A stretch of 64,000 bases of DNA, taken from the NCBI GenBank assembly GCA_934045075.1, contig OW203723.1:2124577-2188576 (forward strand). The letters run 5' to 3'. The DNA comes from Yponomeuta sedellus (Eukaryota; Arthropoda; Insecta; Lepidoptera; Yponomeutidae). A model generated the notes under the pieces. It did not search any database. It was given only the letters and a program-made list of their open reading frames with translations, and was not told the origin of the DNA. Numbering within the stretch: the stretch's first letter is position 1; each line of letters begins with the position of its first letter. This document shows positions 1 to 9,690 of the stretch, piece after piece. The position numbers and the translations under genes are program-made.

Positions 1-340
1 AACTGTTTTTATACGGATTTATGCTCGTTTATAAAATTTTTACAATTTCCGACGTTTCGGCACTTTTTCAGGTGCCATGGTCTCGGATGACTGAGGTGAC
101 GGGCGTCTTTTAGAAAGCATTAACGGTTAGTTTACTACCCTCGGCTAAAATTACAAAAGTTAATTATGAAGTTACGTTCCAAAATAGGCAAACCAATTAT
201 TTTATATAAAGTCAACAATATTAATTTTTAGTAATAGAAGTTAAAATTAAATTTACAAACTAATAATTTTACGTGAACTTAAAAATACTGATTATTAATT
301 GAAATTAGTAGGTATTATTTCTTAAACTGTATTGCACATG
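1..340 (-). mobile_element. Penelope-like element, 3' untranslated end (fragment)
   Basis: Read on the minus strand this matches, nearly base for base, the non-coding region that follows the GIY-YIG frame at 27715-28293 (its counterpart is 27383-27714). It contains the hairpin-like block around 50-90 (GGCAC/GTGCC-type arms next to CGAAAC) seen in the other copies. No coding part is left here. Other copies are at 17395-17700 and 19165-19275. The window edge cuts it. Confidence 0.7.
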
Positions 341-351
341 AAAACACAGCA

Positions 352-480
352 TGGATAAGATAAGAATATTCTTTCATCTAATCCTGTAGAAAACAAACGT
401 AAAATATTTACACAGATACTGTACAATGGGCGGCCTTATTGCTTACAGCAATTTCTTTCAGGCAACCGAAGAAACCTAAC
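352..480 (-). mobile_element. LINE/SINE 3' tail with GATAA repeats
   Basis: Minus-strand 3' end of a retroposon: a GATAAGATAAG tail, then a TTTATTGTA-like stretch and the conserved block GGCGGCCTTATTGC followed by TTTCTTTCAGGCAACC. The same tail recurs at 4350-4470, 42003-42110, 50043-50165 (minus) and 14763-14950, 21640-21815 (plus). Copies are 5'-truncated, so the autonomous parent cannot be named from this window. Confidence 0.6.
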
Positions 481-499
481 CGAACTGATGTTGGAGAGT

Positions 500-754
500 A
501 CAGTCTATTTATTCTTACTTGTCCAATTTAGTAAACAAAATTCTAACCTTAAAATTGAGATTAGATGCCTAAACTAGACATTTTCTCGCAAATTCATGAA
601 CTATGTTTATAAAATTGGCAGCGTGTTATCTAAAAGAGTATGCCAAGTTACTTCATTTATGGAAATATGGCAGTTTTGGAATAAAAAGTCACAGTTTAAG
701 GGTAGAATCTTGTTTACTAAATTGGACAAGTACAAGAAAGAATAAAAAGACTAT
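500..754. mobile_element. Foldback MITE, unit 1 of a tandem pair
   Basis: The unit starts with ACAGTCTATTTATTCTTAC and ends with the inverted counterpart near 700-754, so it can fold with arms of roughly 50 bp. The middle carries CTAAACTAGACATTTT and a block around GGCAGTTTTGG. It is followed directly by a second unit. Confidence 0.65.
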
Positions 755-960
755 ACAGTCTATTTATTCTTACTTGTCCAAATTAGTAAACAAGATCCTA
801 ACTTTAAAATTGAGATTAGGTGCCTAAACTAGACATTTTAATTAAAAGAGTGTTCCAGGTTACTTCATTTATGGAAATTTGGCAGTTTTGGACTAAAAAG
901 TCACACTTTAAGGGTAGAATCTTGTTTACTAAATTGGACAAGTAAGAATAAATAGACTGT
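755..960. mobile_element. Foldback MITE, unit 2 of a tandem pair
   Basis: This 206-bp unit repeats the organisation of 500-754, starting ACAGTCTATTTATTC and ending GAATAAATAGACTGT. The two arms are close to perfect inverted copies. No transposase is present. The head-to-tail join to unit 1 has no spacer. Confidence 0.7.
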
Positions 961-1477
961 AGGAGAAGTGACTTAACGAAACGATTCCCTGATCTGATTC
1001 CCTGATGGTTAAAAGTAAGAGTAAGAAATGTTTATTCATAAACCATAACACCAAATAGACCATACAATATGAATGACAACATAGAACGGAAGATTTAAAT
1101 ACTTACACTTAACTAACATAGACTGTAACAATATACTAGACTAACATGCAGACACAAACAGTTTATAACTAATATAATATTACATGGGTTGATGCCAATG
1201 TGTGTTATGGTTATAAAAAGACCGCTATCTCAGCATATTGTCACGGGTTATGAACCCGAGACCACTAGTTTTCTGACAGGGCCTGCGCGTGACGACACGA
1301 GAAATCACGACAGATACGAAAAACACTTAAATGCAATAATATAACCTTATCATACACGCATCACTTATCGGTTACGTATCAGGGAGTTAAATTATTCGAG
1401 AAGGCTTTTATTTTGTTTTTATGGCATGTTTTATTCTTTGATAGTGTATGTATTTTATTGTTTTTATTATTGGCATA
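961..1477. other. Unassigned AT-rich stretch
   Basis: I see no gene, tRNA-like promoter or long repeat here. A retroposon-tail-like segment (TGTTTATTCATAAACC, around 1026) is possible. Confidence 0.4.
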
Positions 1478-1664
1478 TCTATACTATAAAAATGAATCAC
1501 CGAGTGTGTTGGTAAGCGCAAATCTCGAGAGCAGCTGAACCGATTTCGCTAATTTCTTTTTTTTATATTCCTTGAAGTACATCCTTGTACTGTACCAACA
1601 GTGGTTACAGAGGGGAAAATAAGAATCAACTGTTAGGCGGTACGAAGTTCGCGGGGTCAGCTAG
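1478..1664 (+). mobile_element. Non-autonomous Helitron, 187 bp
   Basis: The element starts TCTATACTATAAAAATG after an A at 1477 and ends GGTCAGCTAG before a T at 1665. This fits Helitron rules (5' TC, 3' CTRR, insertion between A and T). A short GC-rich hairpin-like block (GGCGG...CGCGG) lies just before the CTAG end. A second copy lies at 41556-41744. It encodes nothing. Confidence 0.75.
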
Positions 1665-1784
1665 TATATTATATTTTCGGGTAGGTATTTATATTAATGT
1701 TATTGTGCAAGTAAACTACATCATGAGCTCGTCAGTAGACGTATTGCGCACAGCACAAGTGGACATCCACTCCGACTCCAAAGG

Positions 1785-1880
1785 TGAGCTGGGAGAAATC
1801 TCTCACAGAGATAAGCTCGGATTTGTACATCTTATTTCTTATGTAATGTCCTGTTAAGCGTTTTGTGTGTAATAAATTAT
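1785..1880 (+). mobile_element. Retroposon 3' tail, GAGATAAGCTCG type
   Basis: The stretch GGGAGAAATCTCTCACAGAG, then AAGCTCGGATTTGTACAT, then TAATGTCCTGTTAAG and an AATAAATT end matches 31259-31395. It is the 3' end of a 5'-truncated LINE or SINE of a second tail class. Confidence 0.55.
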
Positions 1881-1984
1881 AATACTCGTAATAGGTTATA
1901 TTATTATGACTCCAGTATTACGAAGAGGTTGGCAGAGACTAGGGTACGCCACTGGCCGTAAATAATAAATTATGAACAAAAATC

Positions 1985-2229
1985 CTGCTGCGCGGTGTCG
2001 GCCTAGAGAATAGCACCAAACCAATTCTTCCCGCGGGTGTCGTAAAAGGCGACTAAGGGACACAAACCGGGGGGTGGGCAGCAGCGCCCCCTGCAGTACA
2101 ATTCCACCGAACTGCGACCCCCAACCCGCATGCCCAGCGTGTGGATTATGGGCATTACCTCCTATGATAGCACGTGGCGCTCTTTAAGGGAGGGCTATGT
2201 CCAGCAGTGGACTAGTATTGCCTGACGAC
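1985..2229 (+). mobile_element. RTE-tailed tRNA SINE (family B), 5'-truncated
   Basis: The copy is flanked by an 11-bp target-site duplication, GAACAAAAATC, at 1974-1984 and 2230-2240. It begins inside the body (TGTCGGCCTAGAGAATAG at about 1997) and ends with GGGAGGGCTATGTCCAGCAG and a GACGAC tail. The final ~50 bp match the 3' end of the RTE LINE at 42790-43110. The full-length relative with a tRNA head is at 13027-13384. Confidence 0.85.
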
Positions 2230-2241
2230 GAACAAAAATCG

Positions 2242-2635
2242 GATGGCCTGATAAAGAACAAACGACATAGACTTCTGGAGCCTCCATCATCTACCTACAG
2301 TATATAATGTAGGCTCGTCAGGCGATCCGCTGTAAAATATAATGCCTCGCAATTGCAACCCGCCTATTATCATAATGAGTGCTTTGCGTCGATGTATAGC
2401 CTTCAGAACACAACAAAAGAAATGCCTATATAACGGGCTTACATTCGCGAGCTCGTCAGCTGATGTGGGGAATATAATCGCCGTCATCAGTGTGAGATCT
2501 GTTGGTACGGCTTTTACAGACCTCAGCAACTGGGACTAGTCAGTCCCAAAAAATCCATAATCATCATGGTTGTAATATTTTTCTGTTTGTGCAATAAAGT
2601 TTTTTCTATCTATCTATCTATCTATCTATCATTGT
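2242..2635 (+). mobile_element. Retroposon 3' region with TCTA tail
   Basis: The stretch ends GTGCAATAAAGTTTTTTC then six to seven TATC units, a typical LINE 3' end. Upstream sequence back to about 2242 shows no motif I recognise, and its short open frames look accidental. The same class of tail occurs, inverted, at 9190-9310, 26107-26215 and 33864-33990. Confidence 0.5.
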
Positions 2636-2679
2636 TGCGAACAGTTTTACCTCCTTTTTCTTAGTCTTTGCTTTGCTCT

Positions 2680-2987
2680 GAGTGCTTAGTGCGAGTTTTT
2701 TAACTACTCGATCGCGTTAACGTAAACTCATATTTCTATGGCATCGAAGAAGCGCCACCTAGCGACAAGTATTGAAATTAAAATTGCTGAGTGCGAGTTG
2801 TAATGGTTTATGTTGAGAAGTGAACACGTTTACCAGCCAAAACACGAATAAACGCGAGTGCGAGTTGTACTTTGACAGCGTTTTGCCAGTTCGAACGGTT
2901 AACTTACTCATACTCATTACTCAAAGCTCGATTAACGCGGTAGTAAAGTTATTCGATTGGATCTGTCAAACTCGCACTAAGCACTCT
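2680..2987. mobile_element. MITE, ~308 bp, GAGTGCTTAGTGCGAGTT ends
   Basis: The ends are inverted copies of GAGTGCTTAGTGCGAGTT, and the inside repeats AACTCGCACT-like blocks. A second copy in the opposite orientation is at 22025-22317. No reading frame or transposase motif is visible. Confidence 0.75.
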
Positions 2988-3232
2988 GTATGTGTGTAAT
3001 ATCATTTGGGTATGGTTAAAATACGTAAACATATCCCTGTATTAGAGCTACGCAGATTTCACTCTACCTAAAAGGTAACGAATATTTGCTTTTTCAATCG
3101 GAAGCTTTTTATCCAATTTTAGGATCCTAAGTTACAGTGCAGTATACTCCTCTCAGACCCGAAATTGTTAATTTACCGCCGGGAGTTAATGAACCCTAAA
3201 TCTTTATTCGTCAGTTGGGTATTTGCTTAGGG
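2988..3232. other. Unassigned spacer
   Basis: Low-complexity AT-rich DNA between two MITEs; no feature recognised. Confidence 0.3.
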
Positions 3233-3741
3233 CAGCGTTCTTAACCTTTTTTTGTCCACGGACCTTTTAGGAAATCAAACACACTTTTAATTACCTCCTT
3301 AATAACAAAATCATCAAGTAATTGCGGACCATTTAAGTTCTAAAAATTTCAAAATAACAAACTGTTCCACCCACGTCACCAACCTGGACATGCCCCCCGT
3401 GGTGGAGTTTGGCCTAATATTTCTGCGATGCAGAAAGGGACCCGTGCCCCGGCAGTGGTACAGCGACGCCAGGACATACCCGGGCGTCCAAAAAATAGGA
3501 CACCACTAATAACTTAACTTTCTTAATACACGCCCAATGATTTAGTGGGAAGTCCGGAAATTTACTGTTCCAGGTTCAATATTTTTCTCATCATTTTGTG
3601 GAGAACAAAAAGAAAAAGTTCTTCAAAATCCATGTAGTTTTAGAAAACTTGAAGTAAGTGTTACCTCCAGGGATTAGAAGGCTATAGATAAGATTTCGGA
3701 CCCCCGACATATGCTTGCGAACCACAGGTTAAGAAACACTG
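3233..3741. mobile_element. hAT-type MITE carrying a nested SINE fragment
   Basis: The left end CAGCGTTCTTAACCTTT and right end GGTTAAGAAACACTG are inverted and have the CAGNG...-type hAT terminus. The flanking 8-mers GCTTAGGG and CCTTTGGA match at five positions, so a target duplication is weak. Positions 3377-3484 inside belong to a different repeat (family A SINE 3' part), indicating a nested insertion. Confidence 0.65.
3377..3484 (+). mobile_element. 5S-derived SINE (family A), 3' fragment
   Basis: It holds the 3' part of family A: CCCGTGGTGGAGTTTGGCC, the short hairpin TGCGATGCAG, and ACCCGTGCCCCGGCAGTGG. The 5S-like head is missing. It sits inside a hAT-type MITE. Confidence 0.75.
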
Positions 3742-4037
3742 CCTTTGGAGAAGCGAATGGAATCTAGAAATGTAGCCGGCATTTTTTTCATCCCTGGCTG
3801 GGTAATAGATTCGCCGGGAGTTATGGCCGGGGTAATTCGTTTTAGGGAGTTATGCCTCCGTTTTACTTCGATGTTAATATTGGCTATTAAGGTCGTGTGG
3901 GTATATGAACGTATTTACTATTAGGTTTTAGTAAATACGTTCTCTAAAAGTAAGTTCAATAATGTTGTTAAGTAATATTCAGTATACTATGCTAGCGTTG
4001 TTACAAAAATACGTACAATACGTAAAATAGATCTGTA

Positions 4038-4197
4038 CGTTATACAGAGAATATTGAAAAGAGGTTCGAAATTTCACTGATGCCGGTGAGTCACCCATTA
4101 GCTCAGTTGGAAAAAGCACTGGTACGGACAGCCAGAGGTCGCGGGCTCGAATCCCGGCATGGGTGGAATTTTTAGCCTCTAAATAGGTTTTTAATTA
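4038..4197 (+). mobile_element. tRNA-containing TIR repeat (family C)
   Basis: The core reads CACCCAT then TAGCTCAGTTGG (A-box-like), an anticodon-arm-like stretch, and GGGCTCGAATCCC (B box), closing with ATGGGTG; CACCCAT and ATGGGTG can pair as an acceptor stem. Conserved flanks GTAAAGAGGTTCGAAATTTC-like upstream and TTTTTAGCCTCTAAATAGG downstream show this is a repeat rather than a tRNA gene. An inverted partial copy follows at 4497-4575. Confidence 0.8.
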
Positions 4198-4349
4198 TAT
4201 ACAACCAAGAAATATTACTTTGAAGCTTACTATCAGCTAATACGACACTTGATCTGTATTTACAAAATTACACAGAGAAAAAGTATGACTTTGAACCTTA
4301 ATATCTGCTTATAATTATGACACTTGACGACAGGCAGGCAGAATTAAGA

Positions 4350-4470
4350 TTACATAAGATAAGAATATTGTTTATTGTACACTGGAGAAACAACAAATAC
4401 AAAATAATTACAATGCACATAATACAATTTGCGGTCTTATTGCTGAATTTCTTCCAGACAACCTTACGAT
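4350..4470 (-). mobile_element. LINE/SINE 3' tail with GATAA repeats
   Basis: Minus-strand tail of the same class as 352-480: ATAAGATAAGAATATTG, TTTATTGTACACTGG, then GCGGTCTTATTGC and TTTCTTCCAGACAACC. It lies between the two inverted halves of the family C repeat. Confidence 0.6.
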
Positions 4471-4496
4471 GGAAAGTTGTTGAACGAAATAATTAT

Positions 4497-4575
4497 TTAA
4501 AAACCTATTTAGAGGCTAAAAATTTCACCCATGCCGGGATTCAAACCCGCAACCTCTGGCTATCCGTACCAGAGA
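4497..4575 (-). mobile_element. Family C repeat, inverted partial copy
   Basis: On the minus strand this carries the B-box part of the tRNA-like core and the TTTAGCCTCTAAATAGG end. Facing the copy at 4038-4197, it makes a foldback about 540 bp across. Confidence 0.7.
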
Positions 4576-4913
4576 ATAGTTAATAATTATTTTAATGATA
4601 GCCAGTCAGCAACAAGTTTTGCCTTTTTCTCTGTAGATAACAAATCAATTTAAAAAAAGCTATATTTTACCAAGGATTATGGCCACTGGCAAGCGCAGCG
4701 GCTTGATTATGTAATTTCTCACGTATACATCTGTGTGCGAAAGCGCAATGTTTACTGAGCTCTGCCGCCCGTATAGATGTGAGGCCTAATATATACTCCT
4801 ATATCTCACATAGTAGATACCGTATTTCAGTGGATATCTAATACGTGACACTGATATAGAGCCACATAATTGTACGACAAACTCCAGTAGATATTTCGTT
4901 TTTGTACACATAT

Positions 4914-5162
4914 GCCGAGTCTTGGTCTCCATTCGAGAACCCGTCTGCTCCAACGATCATCGGTTCTGCGACAGATGTGACCGGCCCACTGCCACTTCGG
5001 CCTGCGTAGTGTAGGACGCCCTCCGGCCAGATGGACCGACGACCCGAAAAAGGTGGCTGGTGGTAACTGGTCGGCGAAAACGGGAGATCGGGTCTTGTGG
5101 CGCACCCTGGGGGAGGCTTATGTCCAGCAGTGGACTGCAATAGGCTGAAATGATGATGATGA
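4914..5162 (+). mobile_element. RTE-type LINE, twin-primed 3' insertion
   Basis: The minus strand of about 4914-5005 encodes KWQWAGHICRRTDDRW and VLEWRPRLG. The plus strand from about 5011 encodes RPPARWTDD, DRVLWRTLGEAYVQQW. In RTE proteins these follow each other, so the upstream segment is inverted relative to the downstream one. An 11-bp duplication TGTACACATAT flanks the whole (4903-4913 and 5163-5173), so it is one insertion. The 3' end is an ATG-repeat tail. This is the signature of twin priming during target-primed reverse transcription. Confidence 0.85.
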
Positions 5163-5440
5163 TGTACACATATCGCTCATTTGGCAGAATAATGACGCAA
5201 ATGTACTTTTTGCCAATTTGAGTTAAGTATGCCAAAACACCCGAAATAACTGTTTACACTTGGGGAAAAAATGACAGTAATGTAGTTTTGTTTTTTATCG
5301 TGTGACAGCGCCACTGTCGTTGTGGCATTTTGATAAAGTTCTAACACTTCTGAATGAAACAACGGTCTCTCCTGTAAAATTGGAAAAAGGACATTTGCGT
5401 CAATATTCTGCCAAATGAGCGATATGTATACGTGGAAAAT
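5163..5440. mobile_element. Palindromic MITE interrupted by the RTE insertion
   Basis: The ends are long inverted copies: CATATCGCTCATTTGGCAGA at 5168-5187 and its complement near 5400-5425, with arms of 40 bp or more including GACGCAAATGT. The RTE insertion sits exactly in the left arm edge. A further inverted pair (GATTATGTAATTT at about 4707 and its complement at 5440-5452) suggests the palindrome once extended further out. Confidence 0.7.
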
Positions 5441-5452
5441 TACATAATCATG

Positions 5453-6141
5453 GCGCTAGACTCGGTATACCTCTCCTGGGTAGAGCTTATGTTTGCTGTG
5501 AGCATGCTGCACTTATGTTTTTATGTGTATTCAACGAAAATCACATGGCTAAAAGTGACTACTGTTGCAGGCACTTCAATTCATTTGAATTTGAGCTCTA
5601 TTTGCTGTCAAATATAGTCGACAACGGCTTATTATCATTATATCAAATTTTCATTTAATTCAATTGAACTCGTGCCACTGCCAGCCGCAGACAAACGATC
5701 GCAGATGAACTATGATTTTACGCCCGTTTGTGTGCAGTATTAATTTCACATCTACTGTATTGTAAAATTGTCAGTCATTGCGATCTTATTAATAAGTAGC
5801 TCTGATAGTGAAACAGTGTGAAAAACAGAAACGGTAACAACTTTTCCCACCAACAGAACTCAACCAAGGTACTTAGGTTCCCGAGAAGTTCTGTTCAACA
5901 AGTTCTGGAAGTTGTAGAGACTAAAAAAGGTATGCCTTGCCTTTCTTCGAAAGCTCTTTCGAGTTTAATCTGTGAATTTACGGAACTTGATTTGTGAAGG
6001 ATAATTTTCAACCATCTCGTTACCAAATCGTGTCATTAGGTTAAGGTTTAATTTTAATGCAAATCACGAGTAATGGAACTAAATATGGTGTTGATGTCCT
6101 GTCAAATGTGCTTTTTGCTCGAATTACCGCTCTTTAATTGA
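5453..6141. other. Unassigned spacer, possibly single-copy
   Basis: No repeat shared within the window and no recognisable coding frame. Open frames here are short and show no family motif. Confidence 0.35.
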
Positions 6142-6497
6142 CGCGCTTGTCGTCAAGCCGAACCGAGGAATCAATCAATTGAGTTAAGAAACAACAGGCG
6201 CGGTCAGGTGCAGGATGGGTGAGCGTCCCGTGACTACCGCTAGTGTCATTTTTTCTGAGCGCTACCACGCTTTGCAAGGCACGCTAAACCGTTAGTGCCG
6301 GCTGTCATGTAATGGCAGTCGTTAAGCCATGTCAGAAGCCTTATGGGCGGCTTGATAACTTCTGACTGTAAGGCCCGCCACTGTCTTACAATCCTCCACC
6401 AATCCGGACTTGGCCCCCGTGGCGTATGGCCTAACCTTTCTGCGATGCAGAAAGAGACCCGTGCCTCAGCAGTGGGGACATACAAGGGTTGATATCG
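6142..6497 (+). mobile_element. 5S-derived SINE (family A), near full length
   Basis: The head GTTAAGAAACAACAGGCGCG then GGATGGGTGAGCG aligns with the box A to box C region of 5S rRNA. The body continues through GGCGGCTTGATAACTTCTGA and ends TACAAGGGTTGATATCGAA. The length of about 356 bp agrees with the duplication-flanked copies at 44028 and 52655. Confidence 0.85.
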
Positions 6498-7106
6498 AAT
6501 GGATGGTAATGGATTAAAACCCTCTTTGTGACCTCATTGGTTTCCAACTGAAACAAGAGAGGTCACCTTTCTAGGTATAGGGGCCGCTTACGTAATTTTG
6601 CGCCGTCTGTTATTATAATTATTTATTACTTATTTCAAAAAAGGTAATGTATAAAAGGTGGACTTGATGATAGTTGTATTTTCTACCAGTCTACTCGCAG
6701 GAGGTACAGAAGAGGCAACAATTGAGGTAGGAGTGCAAGAAAGAATTACCGTTATTCTTTAATTTTTTTTGTGTTTATTCCCTGGCCGAGAAATACTCGA
6801 GGCAAGCGAATTACTTATCCGAAAGGAAGGATTTTTTTCTCAAAATAGCAAAAAAGCCAGTAACTTCAAAGCTTCGTGGAGATTCATTGAAATTTAAAAT
6901 ATTTAATAATATCGTTGAAATAAAAAAAATAACTTTTCCGAGAACCGTTTGAGCTGAGATGCTAGATCAGAGATCGTCAACTTTTAAATATCAAAGTGCT
7001 ATATCTTCAAGCAAATTTTAAATATGACTCAAGATATCTAACAACTAATGTTGACTTAATGACAATTTTCTGTAAGCAATAACTACGCCATTTCTTTCAA
7101 CATACC
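6498..7106. other. Unassigned AT-rich stretch
   Basis: No gene, tRNA-like core or repeat shared within the window was recognised. Confidence 0.35.
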
Positions 7107-7208
7107 CTTTACCAGGCAATGTACTTTACAGGGCCACATTAAATTGAACCCTATCAACTTGAAATAAAGTCCAAGACCAATGAAAAATTCACACTACCCA
7201 CGCCTGGT
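7107..7208. mobile_element. Short piggyBac-type MITE candidate
   Basis: The ends CCCTTTACCAGGCAATG and GCCTGGTTAAGGG are inverted, with TTAA immediately to the right. The TTAA is not present on the left, so the assignment is tentative. Similar ends occur at 33225-33243. Confidence 0.4.
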
Positions 7209-7523
7209 TAAGGGTTAATAATGGGTACCCAAACTTTTTCAGTTCGCGGCACACTTACTGGTCCTATAGGTGTCGAACGTGTAATTTCCAAAATGCTACA
7301 CTTTCCCGAAATGTCTATGATTCAAAATATTCTTATATTGACCAATACTCCAATTCAGAAAAATTCCAATAAAAAATTCTTATACTGACCACGTGAAATT
7401 CTATATTCACATTATAAGGTTTACTTTACAAAGTATAATATATCGTGTTCAGAGCTCCAAAACGGTGTAATTGAAATAATTATGTATTTTTTTTAAAAGT
7501 AATCCGATTGAACTGTAAGCTTA

Positions 7524-8000
7524 CTTGATGCCGGTGAGTCGCCCATTGGCTCAATTGGTAGAGCGCTGGCACGGATAGCCAGAGGTTGCGGGTTCGAATC
7601 AACCTCTGGGTGAAGTTTTTAGCCTCTAAATAGGTTTTTAAATTTGTCCTTAGCACGGGTTAGTGCATTAAAAATAAAAATAGTATAATCATGTGAGTAC
7701 AGTGATATCGTTCCGATGTAAAACCTAACTGCAAAGTTGGTAGTCGGGGCTGTAAGTGATGCAATTTGCTTAAGCCAGATGTCGCTGCCTGTACGTAATA
7801 CAGAGAATAGTGTAAAGAGGTTCGAAATTTCACTGATGCCGGTGAGTCGCCCATTGGCTCAATTGGTAGAGCGCTGGCACGGATAGCCAGAGGTTGCGGG
7901 TTCGAATCCCGGCATGGGTGAAGTTTTTAGCCTCTAAATAGGTTTTTAAATTTGTCCTTAGCACGGGTTAGTGCATTAAAAATAAAAATAGTATAATTAC
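7524..8000 (+). mobile_element. Family C repeat, head-to-tail pair (308-bp period)
   Basis: Two tRNA-like cores (7540-7612 and 7849-7920) lie in direct orientation exactly 308 bp apart, measured between the GATG of each CTGATGCC-type block (7527 and 7835). The spacer is itself part of the unit: AGCACGGGTTAGTGCATTAAA, GTACAGTGATATCGTTCCGA, and GTACGTAATACAGAGAATAG. The first core has lost the 3' acceptor side (AATCAACCTCTGGGTG instead of AATCCCGGCATGGGTG). Confidence 0.85.
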
Positions 8001-8654
8001 TGAAGTCGTCTTCTAAGTCGGTTCATTTTTAAATAAATTTTTATTTGATACTTTTGTACATTCATTGGCTGTGGCGTTGTCAATACCTTTGACAATTTTA
8101 TTCTTTTCATTGGACTAGCTATTTGGCATCTACGTAGTTATAGAGAAACATGCATACTTACATTTATACATACATTTGAACAGTTTTTATCGAATAAATG
8201 GATCAACTCTACTGGGACTACTGCAAATACACGAACGACCCTACAAAACTGATAAACCACAAAAAAATCGTATTTTCATTTAACCTAGGAAATTACTCAT
8301 ATCGTTCCTTTACCATACCCATCCAGCCACCAGTAGCAATCTGCTTCAGATCGTGATATCAATATCTCAAATCATGCGTTGTCGAATTAATTTTGTCAAT
8401 ATTCAGAAATAGAACGCGAACCGTCAGTTCACCACTCCTGACTCACTTCTTCCGCAGAGCCGTAAGTTTCCAAGTAGTTTTCCGGTGCTCAAAGGGGACC
8501 CTTATCATCTTAAAATTGAGACAAAATGTTTCGAGCGCTAGAGAAAAAGTATCGGCTTTTTCGGCGTCCGACGGGCTTCAATTTTTATAAGAGTTGTCCA
8601 ACAAGGCTGTTGTGACAAGGTTTAAAGGTACAACTTAACACAGTAAAAACATAA
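8001..8654. other. Unassigned spacer
   Basis: No repeat shared within the window and no convincing coding frame. Confidence 0.35.
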
Positions 8655-8945
8655 CAAAATGCTTGTATGTCCACACTGTTGGGGCACGGGTCTCTTCCTG
8701 CATCGCAGGAAGGTTAGGCCATACTCTCAGACCATACTCCACCACGGGGGCCAAGTCCGGGTTGGCGGAGGTTTGTAAGACAGTGGCGGGCCTAACTGTC
8801 AGAAGTTATCAAGCCGCCCATTAGGCCTCTGACATGTCTTAACGACTGCCATTATATGACAGCCGGCACCAACGGCTTAACGTGCCTTGAGAAGCACGGA
8901 AACGCTCGGAAAAATGCCACTAGCGGTAGTCACTGGACTATCATT
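8655..8945 (-). mobile_element. 5S-derived SINE (family A), 5'-truncated
   Basis: Minus-strand copy holding the 3' two-thirds: tail, TGCATCGCAGGAAGG hairpin block, GGCGGGCCTAACTGTCAGAA and GCCACTAGCGGTAGTCAC. It stops just short of the 5S-like head. Confidence 0.8.
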
Positions 8946-9041
8946 GTCATTGGTAAATGTCGGGATTTGAACCCACAACCTACCCAATGTGAGGATGGAG
9001 TCCTACCGCTGCCTGTCACTGCCTGAGGTCTAAAGATAAGA

Positions 9042-9185
9042 TAAGAAATTCTTTATTGCACACCAACGGCGAAGGAAAACTTCGTGAGGAAACCCTAGTG
9101 TTTCATGTGGTAACGCACCTCAGCGCTTGCTACGTACAATGGCTCAACTATGAGGGTAAGTGCGGAAATCTCAGGCCTAACTATA
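9042..9185 (+). mobile_element. tRNA SINE (family D) 3' part beside a retroposon tail
   Basis: GAAGGAAAACTTCGTGAGGA, AACCCTAGTGT, CTACGTACAATGGCTCAACT and AAGTGCGGAAATCTCAGG match the body of the tRNA-headed SINE at 59290-59550. The tRNA head is absent. A GATAAGATAAG tail (9042-9075) abuts its left side. Confidence 0.6.
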
Positions 9186-9189
9186 ATTA

Positions 9190-9380
9190 TAGATAGATAG
9201 AAAGATAGATAGAGAACACTTTATTGCATAACCAGAAAAATATTACAACCAAGATTTCTTAAATCTAAGTAATGTTATACAATTGGCGGTCTTATCGCTA
9301 AGAGCGGTATCCAATAATATTGTACACTAGAAAAAACAACCACAAGGGATACACAAAGATACAGTACAATTGGCGTCTTT
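9190..9380 (-). mobile_element. Retroposon 3' tail(s), GATA type
   Basis: A GATAGATAG stretch followed by AACACTTTATTGCATAACC and ATTGGCGGTCTTATCGCT is the minus-strand end of a LINE or SINE. A second truncated GGCG-type tail follows at 9335-9380. Confidence 0.55.
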
Positions 9381-9565
9381 ATTGAGGTGTTTACATACTT
9401 CTGAGCTCGAAGTTGCCAATCGGCGGCGGGCTCGCGTGGTTAAGCCTTCTCTCTCTTTTGCTCTTTCTCTCTCTCTCTCTCTCTCTGATAGAAGGACAAG
9501 ATATAAATCCTAAACATGATTCTAAGACATAAAATATATGGTTTACAATAAAGGTTTGTTTCTTT

Positions 9566-9690
9566 CTTACACTTTATTGTACAATAAAAACGTTATTAAA
9601 AATAAAACTTAAATAACAGGTTAGAGATAAAAATTACGTGCAAAGGCGGACTTATTTCAAAAGAAATTTCTTTCAGCCAGCCTAAAAGTT
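9566..9690 (-). mobile_element. Retroposon 3' tail
   Basis: Minus-strand tail: CTTTATTGTACAATAAAAA, then GTGCAAAGGCGGACTTATTT and TTTCTTTCAGCCAGCCT. It matches the layout of the tails at 13990-14110 and 352-480. Confidence 0.5.

Noticed and set aside
7849..7920. Possible functional tRNA gene (CATTGGCTCAATTGG ... GGTTCGAATCCCGGC)
   Set aside because: The T arm has a mismatch, the anticodon loop lacks the usual T33, and flanks are conserved among more than ten copies, so it is the family C repeat.
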